The notes: a model not told the origin generated them from the letters alone. A stretch of 64,000 nucleotides of DNA from UBA2882 sp045542735 (GCA_045542735.1 JAZQLQ010000017.1:1-64000); one strand, 5' to 3'; counted from the first letter of the stretch, positions 17,096 through 26,666 are shown. A program made the numbers and translations.

Positions 17096-19699
17096 TTATT
17101 TCTCTATAATCTCCCTGACTTTCGCCTTTACCTCTGCTACTTCACGTTCAAACTCTTTGGCAGATATACGCATGGCACCATGTCCCATAATGATAAGCTG
17201 TTCCACACCGTCTGATGTAGCCACCCGCACATGGTGTTTTACTCCGATCTCCTTCGTCACCTTTTCAATATACATATCCGCAGTTTCTGCTTCCTTGGTA
17301 TATACCACATCAATATTGTGATACTTAATGACAGAACCCGGATTGCCTTTTACTTTATATGCATCAAACACCAAAATTAACCGGCATTTGGTAAAGCCCT
17401 GGTAATCACATAAAATATCCTGTAATCTCCCTCTGGCCGCATCCAAGCTCACTTTTGCCAAATCCTTTAACTCATCCCACGCAAAAATGATATTATAACC
17501 GTCTACCAATACATAATGTTCTACGGGTTTGTTATTTTTATTCTGATGCTTACGATAATATGCACCTGAGTCCACACTCTTACCGCCGGCAACATATCTG
17601 GTACTGCTACTGCCATATTGGCGTCTTTTCATAGGTCCAAACTCACGAAGCATAATGGCTTCCAATTCCGAATCCAGTGCCATAGCTTCTCTTTGACGAC
17701 GTTTCCAATCGTCTTTTCCTATATAGGCAGACCTTTCTCCTTCATCCCTTGTATCCGCACCAACGGACTTCTCCATGCAGATTTTCAGATGCATATGCTG
17801 CTGCACTTCATCCCATTTCACATAAAAACCTGCTCCATGAGAACAAAAGACTGATCCGGTAGGATTATCAATATCCGTCTCACTGTCATAAGCGAGACTT
17901 GCAATCACTTCTTCCGCATTGTGACAAGGCTTATATCCTGCCGTCTGCAAACGAAGACGCCCTCTGCCCTTAGTATAGGCACTTACTTCACTCATATAAT
18001 CAAGACAAGTCGCAACCGGCACTTCACCACGTAATCGAGTCATTTCTCCCAAGGTTTCAGGCGACTCAAAAGAACCACACATCTTTTGGATATCTGTCAT
18101 AGCACGCCCGATCTGTTCTGTAGGCACTTCCAGTTCAAATGCATAAAAAGGCTCCAATAATACCGAAGTTGTACTTTTTAATCCCTGACGGACAGCACGG
18201 TAAGTTGCCTGTCGAAAATCACCGCCCTCGGTATGCTTTAAATGTGCCTTTCCTGCTACCAAGGTAATACGCATATCTGTAATAGGCGAGCCTGTCAAGA
18301 CACCCGGATGCTCTCTCTCAGCTAAATGGGTCAATATCAATCGTTGCCAGTTTAAATCCAATTCATCTTCGCTGACATCCGTATCCAATAACAGACCTGT
18401 CCCTTCCGGTAAAGGCTCCATCCACAAATGTACCTCAGCGTAGTGACGTAAGGGTTCAAAGTGTCCCACACCTTCCACGGCTTTAGCAATGGTCTCCTTA
18501 TATACAATGCTTCCGGCACCAAACTCTACAGTGATACCAAAGCGTTCTGCAATCATTTCTTTTAATATTTCCAGCTGTACCTTACCCATAATCTGAACAT
18601 GAATTTCGGCAAGTGCTTCATTCCATACCATATGAAGCCCCGGATCTTCCTCTTCCAATTGACGAAGTTTCCCCAGCATAACTACCGGATCCACATCTGC
18701 AGGAATCAGCATCTGATAGGTCATAACCGGTGTTAACACCGGCGCAGGCGATTCCTCTTCAATTCCCAATCCCTGACCGGGATATGTCTTTATAGGTCCT
18801 GTTACAGCGCACACACTTCCTGCCTGTACCTCTCCCACTGTCTCATACTTATTGCCGGAATACAAACGGATCTGGTCTACTTTTTCTTCGCCCAATAATT
18901 CTTTGACCTTCAGCACACCTCCGTTCACTTTTAAATGAGTCAAGCGGTTTCCCTGCTCATCTCTGGTAATCTTATAAACCTTGGCGCCAAAATCTTTTGG
19001 ATACTCCAAATCACAAAAATACTTGGAAAATCCCTCTACCAATTCATCAATCCCCTGCAATTTCAATGCCGAACCAAAGAAACAGGGAAATAACTTCCGT
19101 TCCGCCACCAATAATGCGATGGTTTCATCCCTTAACGAGCCCGTCTCCAAAAACTCCTCCATGGCATCTTCACTCCCCATGGCCGCATCCTCCAAGTAAG
19201 CGAAAGATTCTTTTTCTGAAAAGTCAACAATCGAAGAATTTAAGGAACTTTGCAATTCCTGCATTCTCTGCTCTCTGCCGCTCATTCCCATGGTCTCTTC
19301 CAATAAATCCATTTTATTTACAAATAAAAAAGTAGGAATATGATATTCCTCCAGGAGTTTCCACAAAGTCTCCGTATGGGCCTGTACACCGTCTGTACCA
19401 CTAATGACTAAAATGGCATAATCAAGCACCTGTAACGTCCGCTCCATCTCCATGGAAAAATCCACATGCCCCGGCGTATCCAACAAGGTGACTTCCACAT
19501 CTTCCATAACCATTCTTGCCTGCTTGGAAAAAATGGTGATGCCTCTCTGCCTTTCCAACTGAAAGGTATCCAAATAGGCATTTTTATGGTCCACACGCCC
19601 CATATTGCGGATGGTACCACTCTTGTATAATAAAGCCTCTGATAAAGTTGTCTTTCCTGCATCTACGTGGGCCAGTATACCCACCACTGTCTTTTTCAT
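17096..19699 (-). CDS. TetM/EF-G-like GTPase fused to a Rae1/YacP-type NYN ribonuclease domain
   Basis: 867 residues. Residues 1 to about 650 look like a TetM/TetO-type translation GTPase: G1 AHVDAGKT (10-17), RQRGIT (50-55), G3 DTPGH (74-78), G4 NKMD (128-131), then domains II-V, including a GGDFRQATYRA segment like the STPADFR region of TetM. After a linker of about 80 residues, residues 728-867 match Rae1/YacP of B. subtilis, a ribosome-dependent mRNA endonuclease acting in the A site. The acidic motifs are all present: VDGYN (D733), VFDAY (D779), TKEAETAD (D808) and ATSDG (D830). The start is at the GTPase N-terminus. Not called as a resistance gene. Confidence 0.9.
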   Translation of the reverse strand: MKKTVVGILAHVDAGKTTLSEALLYKSGTIRNMGRVDHKNAYLDTFQLERQRGITIFSKQARMVMEDVEVTLLDTPGHVDFSMEMERTLQVLDYAILVISGTDGVQAHTETLWKLLEEYHIPTFLFVNKMDLLEETMGMSGREQRMQELQSSLNSSIVDFSEKESFAYLEDAAMGSEDAMEEFLETGSLRDETIALLVAERKLFPCFFGSALKLQGIDELVEGFSKYFCDLEYPKDFGAKVYKITRDEQGNRLTHLKVNGGVLKVKELLGEEKVDQIRLYSGNKYETVGEVQAGSVCAVTGPIKTYPGQGLGIEEESPAPVLTPVMTYQMLIPADVDPVVMLGKLRQLEEEDPGLHMVWNEALAEIHVQIMGKVQLEILKEMIAERFGITVEFGAGSIVYKETIAKAVEGVGHFEPLRHYAEVHLWMEPLPEGTGLLLDTDVSEDELDLNWQRLILTHLAEREHPGVLTGSPITDMRITLVAGKAHLKHTEGGDFRQATYRAVRQGLKSTTSVLLEPFYAFELEVPTEQIGRAMTDIQKMCGSFESPETLGEMTRLRGEVPVATCLDYMSEVSAYTKGRGRLRLQTAGYKPCHNAEEVIASLAYDSETDIDNPTGSVFCSHGAGFYVKWDEVQQHMHLKICMEKSVGADTRDEGERSAYIGKDDWKRRQREAMALDSELEAIMLREFGPMKRRQYGSSSTRYVAGGKSVDSGAYYRKHQNKNNKPVEHYVLVDGYNIIFAWDELKDLAKVSLDAARGRLQDILCDYQGFTKCRLILVFDAYKVKGNPGSVIKYHNIDVVYTKEAETADMYIEKVTKEIGVKHHVRVATSDGVEQLIIMGHGAMRISAKEFEREVAEVKAKVREIIEK

Positions 19700-19751
19700 C
19701 GTTTCCTATCTCCAACCAGAAATTCCATATCTATTTTCACACAAAACGAAA

Positions 19752-19777
19752 GTCTTGTAAACATTCGCCTACAAGAC
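19752..19777 (-). terminator. Hairpin terminator after rbsK
   Basis: On the minus strand GTCTTGTA ... TACAAGAC encloses a loop with GGCGAA and is followed by TTTCGTTTT. It ends the ribose operon about 30 bases after rbsK. A near-copy follows gdhA at 28332-28357. Confidence 0.7.
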
Positions 19778-19805
19778 CTTCTCATTTTTCTTATCTGTAA
19801 TCACA

Positions 19806-20693
19806 TTACATATTTAAAGCATCTACAACTTCTTTTCGATACGGAATAGACTGTACCGCACCCTCTCTTGTTACTGCAATAGATGATGCCTTTGCACTCA
19901 TTTTGAGAATATCCGGTATGGGCATACCCTCAATCATACCTGCCAGGAAATAACCGGTGAAGGTATCTCCTGCAGCTGTGGTATCTACCGCCTGTACCTT
20001 GAAAATCGGTTGCTGATATCTGATATCACCTTCCGCGTAGATAGCTCCGTCTTTACCCAAGGTCAATACAATCTTGGCCTTCGGATACATCTCTACAACC
20101 TTTGCAATGATATCCTCCGGATTTTCCAAACCGGTAATCTGACCACCTTCTACCTCGTTCATCAAAAACAGGCTGATTTTGCTCATATCCACTTCTTTTA
20201 ATCTGTCATTAAAAGGAGAGGGATTCAATGCAATCTGCATGCCTTTTTCATATGCTTTATCCACGATGTAAGGAATCATATTGACTTCGTTTTGTAACAG
20301 AAGGATATCTCCTGCTTCAAAGCCTTCCAATACTTCGTCTACAAACTCCTTTGTCAACTTCTCGTTAGCACCGCCGTAAAGAAGGATACAATTTTGTGCG
20401 CTTCTGTCAATCTGAATAATAGCATGCCCTGTTTTGCCTTTAATTTTGCGGATATACTGTGCATTTACACCATATTCTTCACAAGCATCCAAAAACAACT
20501 GACCGTCATTTCCAATCAATCCGCCATGGTATACTTCCGCACCTGCTTTTGCAAGAGCGATGGACTGATTCATACCTTTTCCGCCAAGGAATATATTCAT
20601 TCCATCGGTTGCCTGGGTTTCCCCGGGCAACACGATATGATCCACATTATATACATGATCCAAATTCATGGAACCAATATTTAAAACCTTCAT
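19806..20693 (-). CDS. rbsK: Ribokinase
   Basis: A PfkB-family kinase of 295 residues that phosphorylates D-ribose to ribose-5-phosphate with ATP, feeding the pentose phosphate pathway. Sugar-binding residues lie in the N-terminal GSMNLDH; the glycine motif GGKGMNQS is at 37-44; the anion hole and catalytic base lie in DTTAAGDTFTGYF near residue 245. Last gene of the ribose operon, about 45 bases after the duplicated binding protein and before a terminator. Confidence 0.93.
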   Translation of the reverse strand: MKVLNIGSMNLDHVYNVDHIVLPGETQATDGMNIFLGGKGMNQSIALAKAGAEVYHGGLIGNDGQLFLDACEEYGVNAQYIRKIKGKTGHAIIQIDRSAQNCILLYGGANEKLTKEFVDEVLEGFEAGDILLLQNEVNMIPYIVDKAYEKGMQIALNPSPFNDRLKEVDMSKISLFLMNEVEGGQITGLENPEDIIAKVVEMYPKAKIVLTLGKDGAIYAEGDIRYQQPIFKVQAVDTTAAGDTFTGYFLAGMIEGMPIPDILKMSAKASSIAVTREGAVQSIPYRKEVVDALNM

Positions 20694-20738
20694 ATTTTAA
20701 CCTCCACTTGGTCACAACTCATGTCTATGACACCATGC

Positions 20739-22538
20739 TTATTCTACATTGTCTTTCGTAATCAATGTTACTTCTACCGGAATGGATGAAGGAATGGATT
20801 CTCCATTAATTAATTTCATTGCATTTGCAACAGCTGTGGAACCGATTAAGTCAGGCTGCTGTGCAATAGTTGCTGCCATTCTGCCTTCTTTGATTGCTGC
20901 AATAGCATCATCTGTTGCATCGAAACCAACGATTACCACATCTTTGCCTGCACCGGAAACAGCCTCAACAGCGCCGAGAGCCATCTCATCATTTGCCGCA
21001 AATACTGCTTTGATATCTCCGTTTGCCTGTAAAATATTTTCCATTACAGACATACCTTCTGTTCTGTCAAAGTTTGCCACTTGACTTGCTACCACATCCA
21101 ATTTTGCATCGGCAATATTGTGGAAACCTGTTCCTCTGTCGATAGCTGCAGATGCTCCGCTTGTTCCTTGAAGCTCTGCCACTTTTGCACCTTCGCCAAC
21201 CATATCAACGATATACTGTGTTGCAAGCTCTGCGCCCAATACGTTGTCAGAAGCAATCTGGCAATCGATTTCTACGCCATTTACAGCTCTATCAACGGAA
21301 ATAACCAATACACCTTTATCTTTTGCCGCCTGGATAGCTCCTGCTACTGCATCAGAATCTACCGGATTTACAATCAATACACTGATATCTTTTGCAACCA
21401 GGTCTTCAATATCACTTACCTGTTTGGTTACGTCATCACCGGCATCTACAACTGTCAGGGACACGCCTTGTGCATCAGCTTCTTTTTGTGCTCCTTCTAC
21501 CAATGTTACGAAGAAAGGATTGTTCTGTGTGGATACAGATAAACCGATGCTACCGTTACCGATTACTTCCACTGCTGCTTTTTGACCATAAGTATCTACA
21601 TTTTCTGCTGTTACAAGTGTTACTTCTACAGGGATAGATGCAGGAATGGACTCACCATTCATCAACTTCAATGCATTTGCAATAGCTGTGGAACCAATGA
21701 GTTCAGGCTGCTGTGCGATAGTTGCTGCCATTCTGCCTTCTTTGATTGCTGCGATGGCATCATCTGTTGCATCAAAACCGACTACCACTACGTCTTTGCC
21801 TGCACCGGAGATTGCCTCTACCGCTCCGAGAGCCATCTCATCATTTGCTGCAAATACTGCTTTAATATCTCCGTTCGCCTGCAAAATATTTTCCATTACA
21901 GACATACCTTCTGTTCTGTCAAAGTTTGCCACCTGACTTGCTACCACATCCAATTTTGCATCAGCAATATTGTGGAAGCCTGTTCCTCTGTCGATAGCTG
22001 CAGATGCTCCGCTTGTTCCCTGAAGCTCTGCCACTTTTGCACCTTCACCAACCATATCAACAATATACTGTGTTGCAAGCTCTGCACCCAATACGTTATC
22101 GGAAGCAATCTGGCAATCGATTTCTACACCGTTTACAGCTCTGTCAACGGAAATAACCATAACACCTTTATCTTTTGCTGCCTGTACCGCACCTGCTACC
22201 GCATCAGAATCTACCGGGTTAACAATCAATACACTTACATTTTTGGAAACCAAATCTTCAATATCACTTACCTGTTTGGTTGCATCATCGCCGGCGTCTA
22301 CCACGGTAAGTTTTACACCGTTTTTATCTGCTTCTCTTTGCGCTCCTTCTACTAAGGATACAAAGAAAGGATTGTTCTGTGTGGATACGGATAAACCAAT
22401 ACTGCCGTTTGCTGTTGCAGTTGTTTCTTTTGCTCCTGCGGCACTATTTTCACCATCGATGGTCACTCTACATGCAGTCAGTGAAAACATCATGACAAAA
22501 CATAAAACTAAAGCTAATATTTTCTTGATATTTTTCAT
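20739..22538 (-). CDS. rbsB: Ribose ABC transporter binding lipoprotein with two tandem binding domains
   Basis: 599 residues, about twice the usual RbsB length. The signal peptide ends in lipobox LTAC with the lipidated cysteine at 23. Two complete type I periplasmic-binding domains follow: residues 44-314 and 328-599, period 284 residues, joined by about 13 residues. By eye some 22 of 271 aligned positions differ (about 92% identical), with about 115 identical residues in a row in the middle. Each copy keeps QNNPFF, VDRAVNG, NDEMALGA and GFDATDDA, so both should bind sugar. One polypeptide may present two receptors per membrane anchor to RbsAC. It sits where a single-domain rbsB is expected. 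Confidence 0.95.
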   Translation of the reverse strand: MKNIKKILALVLCFVMMFSLTACRVTIDGENSAAGAKETTATANGSIGLSVSTQNNPFFVSLVEGAQREADKNGVKLTVVDAGDDATKQVSDIEDLVSKNVSVLIVNPVDSDAVAGAVQAAKDKGVMVISVDRAVNGVEIDCQIASDNVLGAELATQYIVDMVGEGAKVAELQGTSGASAAIDRGTGFHNIADAKLDVVASQVANFDRTEGMSVMENILQANGDIKAVFAANDEMALGAVEAISGAGKDVVVVGFDATDDAIAAIKEGRMAATIAQQPELIGSTAIANALKLMNGESIPASIPVEVTLVTAENVDTYGQKAAVEVIGNGSIGLSVSTQNNPFFVTLVEGAQKEADAQGVSLTVVDAGDDVTKQVSDIEDLVAKDISVLIVNPVDSDAVAGAIQAAKDKGVLVISVDRAVNGVEIDCQIASDNVLGAELATQYIVDMVGEGAKVAELQGTSGASAAIDRGTGFHNIADAKLDVVASQVANFDRTEGMSVMENILQANGDIKAVFAANDEMALGAVEAVSGAGKDVVIVGFDATDDAIAAIKEGRMAATIAQQPDLIGSTAVANAMKLINGESIPSSIPVEVTLITKDNVE

Positions 22539-22552
22539 GTCCGATACCTCCC

Positions 22553-23542
22553 TTATCTCTTACGGTCAGATAATACTGCTACCAGGATAACAATTGCTTT
22601 GATAACTTCCTGATAATAGGATCCGACACCCAAAATATTCAAACCATTGTTCAGTACTGCGATAATCAATACACCTGCGAAGGTACCGATAATCTTACCG
22701 CGTCCGCCGCTCATACTGGTTCCGCCCAATGCAACTGCTGCAATAGCATCCAATTCATAACCGTCACCAAGTGTAGGCTGTGCAGAATCCAGACGGGAAA
22801 TCATAATCAAGCCGGCAAGGGCTGCCATAAAGCCGGATACTGCATATACAATAATCTTTGTTTTATTAGTGTTAACACCAACTAAATTTGCACATTTGGC
22901 ATTGCTACCTGTTGCATAAATTTTTCTACCGAATGTGGTTTTATGTAATACGAAGTAGAAAATAGCCAATGCAATCAATAAGATGATAACCGGAATCGGA
23001 ATGGAGATGAATGGATCTGCTGCAGGTCCGATTTCAATATTACCTTTACCGATTACTTTAAAGAAGAACTGACCCCCTTCTGTTTGAATGCTTGCTGCAA
23101 GTCTGGAAATGGGTTTACCATCTGTAATAATCATAGATAAACCACGATAAGCAGTCATGGTAATCAAAGTAGCGATGAAAGGCTGTAAACGGCCTTTGGT
23201 TACCAACACACCACTAATGATACCAAGTAATGTACCAACAATCAGAGAGATCAAAACTGCCATTCCTACAGGAACACCGTTTACAATCAACTCTGCACAA
23301 ATGATGGCACTTAATGCAAAAGTAGAACCTACGGAAAGGTCAATACCATCGGATAAGATAACACAAGTCATACCAAAGGCAATCAAGCCGTTGAAGGATG
23401 CCTGACGCAATAAATTTAAAAAGTTACTTGCCGTTCTGAATTCAGGACTGACAATACTGATTACAATTACCAATAATACTAAAGCTATAAACGCGCCATA
23501 TTCACCGACAAGCGCACCAATATTTTTTTTGCTCTTATTCAT
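22553..23542 (-). CDS. rbsC: Ribose ABC transporter permease
   Basis: 329 residues with eight to ten hydrophobic helices. It has the family features LSDGIDLSVGS early and ALGGTSMSGGRGK late, the latter being the loop that contacts the ATPase. It forms the membrane channel, usually as a homodimer. It starts one base into the end of rbsA and is followed 14 bases later by rbsB. No truncation or insertion seen. Confidence 0.95.
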   Translation of the reverse strand: MNKSKKNIGALVGEYGAFIALVLLVIVISIVSPEFRTASNFLNLLRQASFNGLIAFGMTCVILSDGIDLSVGSTFALSAIICAELIVNGVPVGMAVLISLIVGTLLGIISGVLVTKGRLQPFIATLITMTAYRGLSMIITDGKPISRLAASIQTEGGQFFFKVIGKGNIEIGPAADPFISIPIPVIILLIALAIFYFVLHKTTFGRKIYATGSNAKCANLVGVNTNKTKIIVYAVSGFMAALAGLIMISRLDSAQPTLGDGYELDAIAAVALGGTSMSGGRGKIIGTFAGVLIIAVLNNGLNILGVGSYYQEVIKAIVILVAVLSDRKR

Positions 23543-25026
23543 TATAAACTACCTCCTGTCGCCAAAGTCATAATTTTTGTCTGGTCAGCAATTTCACCCT
23601 CAATAATGCCTCTGACCTGACCTTCTCGAACTACCATGATTCTGTCACTCATTCCCAGCACTTCCGGAAGTTCGGATGAAACCATAATCACCGCAACTCC
23701 CTTTGCCGCCAGTTCATTGATAATATTGTAGATCTCTTTTTTCGCACCAATATCTACGCCTCGTGTGGGCTCATCCAGAATCAAGATCTTAGGATCCGTA
23801 TAAACCCATTTTGCCAAGACAACCTTTTGCTGATTACCTCCGGAAAGGTTGTTGCATTCATGCCACGGTCCAAAACATTTTACTTTAAATTCTTCAATGC
23901 CCTTTGCAACAAGTTCTTCCTGTTTACCTTTATTTAAAACACTGTGTTCGGAAACCTTTGCAAGGTTTGCTATTTCAATGTTTTCTGCAATACTCTTTTC
24001 CAACAACAGACCTTCGGTCTTTCTGTCCTCTGTGATGAAGCCGATGCCTGCCGCAATAGCCTGTCTGGGATTTTTGATTGTCACTTCTTTTCCATCGATG
24101 AAAATCTTGCCGCTGTCCTTTTTTAAATTGCCGAAAACAGCCTGCATAATCTCTGTTCTGCCCGCTCCCATCAAGCCAGCTACACCAAGTACCTCTCCCG
24201 CTCTGACGGAGAAGCTGACATCATGGAAAATCTTTCCGCTTGTCAAACCTTCCACACGGATCACTTCATCTCCGATTTTGACATCACGCTTCGGGAAACG
24301 CTCTCCAATTTCACGGCCAATCATCATCTGAACTACGTCATCCATGGTAATGTCTTTAATTTCTTTGGTATCAATATAAATACCGTCGCGTAAGATAGTG
24401 ATTCTGTCACACAACTGGAAAATCTCTTCCATTCTGTGGGAAATGTAAACGATGGATACGCCTTTTTCTCTCAAGGAGTTAATTACCTTGAAAAGACCCT
24501 CTGTCTCGCTCTCTGTCAATGCTGCTGTCGGCTCATCCATGATGATAACCTTAGCATCCACCATAAGTGCTTTGCAAATCTCTACCATCTGCTGCTGTCC
24601 GACTGACAAATCTGACATAACTGCATCTACAGGAATGTTTACACCCACACGGTCCATAACCTCCTGTGCCTTTTCGCGCATTGCCTTCATGTCACATACG
24701 CCAAATCCCTTTGTAATCTCCTTACCCATAAACAAGTTTTCTACTACGGTAAGGTCAAACAAAACATTCAACTCCTGATAGATAAATACAATGCCCGCTT
24801 TTTCTGCCTCCTGCGGAGTCTTGTAGGACACTTCCTCTCCATCTACCAAAACGGTACCGCTGTCCTTGGTATAAACTCCCGTCAGAATTTTCATCAATGT
24901 GGATTTTCCTGCACCGTTCTCTCCCATCAGCGCATGAACTTCTCCATCCCTCAAAAAGAAACCGGCATTATTTAATACCTGATTCGTTCCAAAGGATTTA
25001 TTGATGCCCTTCATTTCGATATTCAT
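23542..25026 (-). CDS. rbsA: Ribose ABC transporter ATP-binding protein
   Basis: 494 residues holding two fused ABC domains that power ribose import. The first domain has a canonical Walker A (GENGAGKST, 35-43), signature LSVGQQQ and Walker B with VIIMDEPTAAL. The second has the altered P-loop GLMGAGRTE usual in sugar-type ATPases of this class, with signature LSGGNQQK and LILDEPTRGVD. Its end overlaps the first base of rbsC. Part of the rbsDACBK operon. Confidence 0.95.
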   Translation of the reverse strand: MNIEMKGINKSFGTNQVLNNAGFFLRDGEVHALMGENGAGKSTLMKILTGVYTKDSGTVLVDGEEVSYKTPQEAEKAGIVFIYQELNVLFDLTVVENLFMGKEITKGFGVCDMKAMREKAQEVMDRVGVNIPVDAVMSDLSVGQQQMVEICKALMVDAKVIIMDEPTAALTESETEGLFKVINSLREKGVSIVYISHRMEEIFQLCDRITILRDGIYIDTKEIKDITMDDVVQMMIGREIGERFPKRDVKIGDEVIRVEGLTSGKIFHDVSFSVRAGEVLGVAGLMGAGRTEIMQAVFGNLKKDSGKIFIDGKEVTIKNPRQAIAAGIGFITEDRKTEGLLLEKSIAENIEIANLAKVSEHSVLNKGKQEELVAKGIEEFKVKCFGPWHECNNLSGGNQQKVVLAKWVYTDPKILILDEPTRGVDIGAKKEIYNIINELAAKGVAVIMVSSELPEVLGMSDRIMVVREGQVRGIIEGEIADQTKIMTLATGGSL

Positions 25027-25044
25027 GTGTTTGCCCCCTTTCTT

Positions 25045-25449
25045 TTAGGCGAAAATACATCCCGCCTGTAAAATTATATTTGCATACGGAGTTGTCTCTC
25101 CGGTTCTGATCACTGCTTTACAGTCCTTGGTCTGTGCTTTTAACTCCACATGAGATACAAACTCTACCTCAATGTCCTGACCTGCAAAAAGTGTCTCGAT
25201 TTCTTTTAACACCTTGGGATTCTGTTCTTTGATCTCTGTTGCAAGAACAATTTTCTCAATCTTCATGTCTGCTGCAACGATTTCCAAGGTTCTCATAAAG
25301 GTGGGCTCTCCAAAACATAATGCAAGGTCAATACGCTCTACCTCATCCGGTATGGGTAATCCGCAATCTCCGATGCAAATGCAATCGGTATGCCCTAAAT
25401 AAGACAATACTCTTGAAATGTCGCTGTTTAAAATTCCTGCCTTTTTCAT
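25045..25449 (-). CDS. rbsD: D-ribose pyranase
   Basis: 134 residues. It converts the beta-pyranose form of ribose to the furanose used by ribokinase. The catalytic histidine H20 is in LGHTDCICIGDCGLP, exactly at the position expected if translation starts at the second ATG (25449), six bases from GGAGG. Asp and Tyr near the C-terminus (TGETTPYANI) complete the site. It lies between rbsR and rbsA. Confidence 0.94.
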   Translation of the reverse strand: MKKAGILNSDISRVLSYLGHTDCICIGDCGLPIPDEVERIDLALCFGEPTFMRTLEIVAADMKIEKIVLATEIKEQNPKVLKEIETLFAGQDIEVEFVSHVELKAQTKDCKAVIRTGETTPYANIILQAGCIFA

Positions 25450-25469
25450 CATAAACCTCCATTCTTTCT

Positions 25470-26456
25470 TTATTGTTGTTTTATTTTTTTCATTGTTGTC
25501 TCGCGAACAATGAGTTTAGGTTCAAATATGTATTCCTTTTGCTCTTCTTCCTTTTTGATAATCAGCTCTGCCGCCTTTACCCCAAGCTGTTCAATCGGTT
25601 GTGCAATGGTAGTAATCTCCGGTGTCATCAGCTGCGCCAACGCGATATCGTCAAAGCCGATAATCTGTATTTGCTGTGGAACCACAATCCCTTTTTTATG
25701 TAACACCTTGTATGCCGAAATCGCCACCACATCATTACAAGCAACAATACCATCTGCATCCGGGTAAAGCTCCAACAGCTCTTCTGTGGCTTTCAACCCT
25801 GCTTCAAAATTGTAGTCACAATCCAGCATCTGTTCCTTTATCCCACGCTCTTTGCAAACATCCCGATAACCAAGATATCGTTCCCTTGCACTGGACACAT
25901 CCTTGGGACCTCTGAAACAAACAATGTTTTGACATCCGCATGCGAGCAAGTGCTCTGCTGCCATCCGGCCACCCTTATAATGATCACAATGGACATATGC
26001 ATTGGTATCATCTTTGGAATAAATACGGTCTGTCACAACAATGGGAATGTTACAACGCTCTATATATTCCTCAACGCCCTCGCTGCTTGTGGTCAAGATA
26101 ATACCATCCACATTCATGGCTGTAAGCATCTGCAAGACACTTTTTTCTTTTTCAATATCATCATCTGTATTATAAAGTAATAATTTATAACCATATGCAT
26201 CAGCGGTACGCTCAATAACTCCGGCCATCTGTGTAAAGAACGGGTTCTCAATACTGGGTAATACCAAAGCAATAATCTTGGCAGATTTTTTAAACAAAGA
26301 ACGCGCTACCTCATTGGGTACAAATCCGGTTTCTTCTATCGCTTTCAGAACTCGTTGTTTCTTTTCCTCGTCTACCTTCGCCGTTCCGTTCATAACCCTG
26401 GATACGGTAGCCGGAGATACATTTGCCAGTGCGGCAACTTCCTTAATACTTGCCAT
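25470..26456 (-). CDS. rbsR: LacI-family ribose operon repressor
   Basis: 328 residues. The N-terminal helix-turn-helix and hinge are typical (SIKEVAALANVSPATVSRVMNG), followed by a periplasmic-binding-protein-like sensor domain (SIENPFFTQM, VTDRIY, GFDDIALAQ). It should release DNA on binding ribose or a ribose derivative. First gene of the operon; a near-perfect dyad follows its own promoter, so the operon is probably autoregulated. Assignment as the ribose regulator rests on position. Confidence 0.92.
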   Translation of the reverse strand: MASIKEVAALANVSPATVSRVMNGTAKVDEEKKQRVLKAIEETGFVPNEVARSLFKKSAKIIALVLPSIENPFFTQMAGVIERTADAYGYKLLLYNTDDDIEKEKSVLQMLTAMNVDGIILTTSSEGVEEYIERCNIPIVVTDRIYSKDDTNAYVHCDHYKGGRMAAEHLLACGCQNIVCFRGPKDVSSARERYLGYRDVCKERGIKEQMLDCDYNFEAGLKATEELLELYPDADGIVACNDVVAISAYKVLHKKGIVVPQQIQIIGFDDIALAQLMTPEITTIAQPIEQLGVKAAELIIKKEEEQKEYIFEPKLIVRETTMKKIKQQ

Positions 26457-26495
26457 ACACTCACCGCCTTTATGTTATTTTTGGTAATATTTACT

Positions 26496-26550
26496 TTTGA
26501 AACCCGTTTCAAACTTAATTTTATTATACTATTTATACATACGTTGTCAA
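26496..26550 (-). promoter_or_regulatory. rbs operon promoter and LacI-type operator
   Basis: On the minus strand TTGACA (26545-26550) is 16 bases from TATAAT (26523-26528). Just downstream, covering the transcription start region, is the 18-bp dyad 26496-26513 (TTTGAAAC-CC-GTTTCAAA), with 8-bp perfect arms. The site fits RbsR and also resembles a catabolite (cre) site whose central CG is CC. Confidence 0.85.
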
Positions 26551-26666
26551 TTCATTCTTTATGATTTCTTTACGCTTTCCCTATTTTTATTGATTTTGCA
26601 CGAATATATTTGTCTACTTTGCACAAACCCATTAGTCTTTTTACCAATACCAATGCTTACAACATA

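Noticed and set aside
17096..19699. Tetracycline resistance gene of the tet(M)/tet(O) type
   Set aside because: The GTPase part is TetM-like, but the sequence is divergent and ends in a fused NYN domain absent from known resistance proteins; resistance cannot be claimed from this.
20742..22409. Two separate rbsB genes fused by a lost stop
   Set aside because: There is no second signal peptide or lipobox between the domains; the frame passes straight through a short linker, which fits internal duplication.
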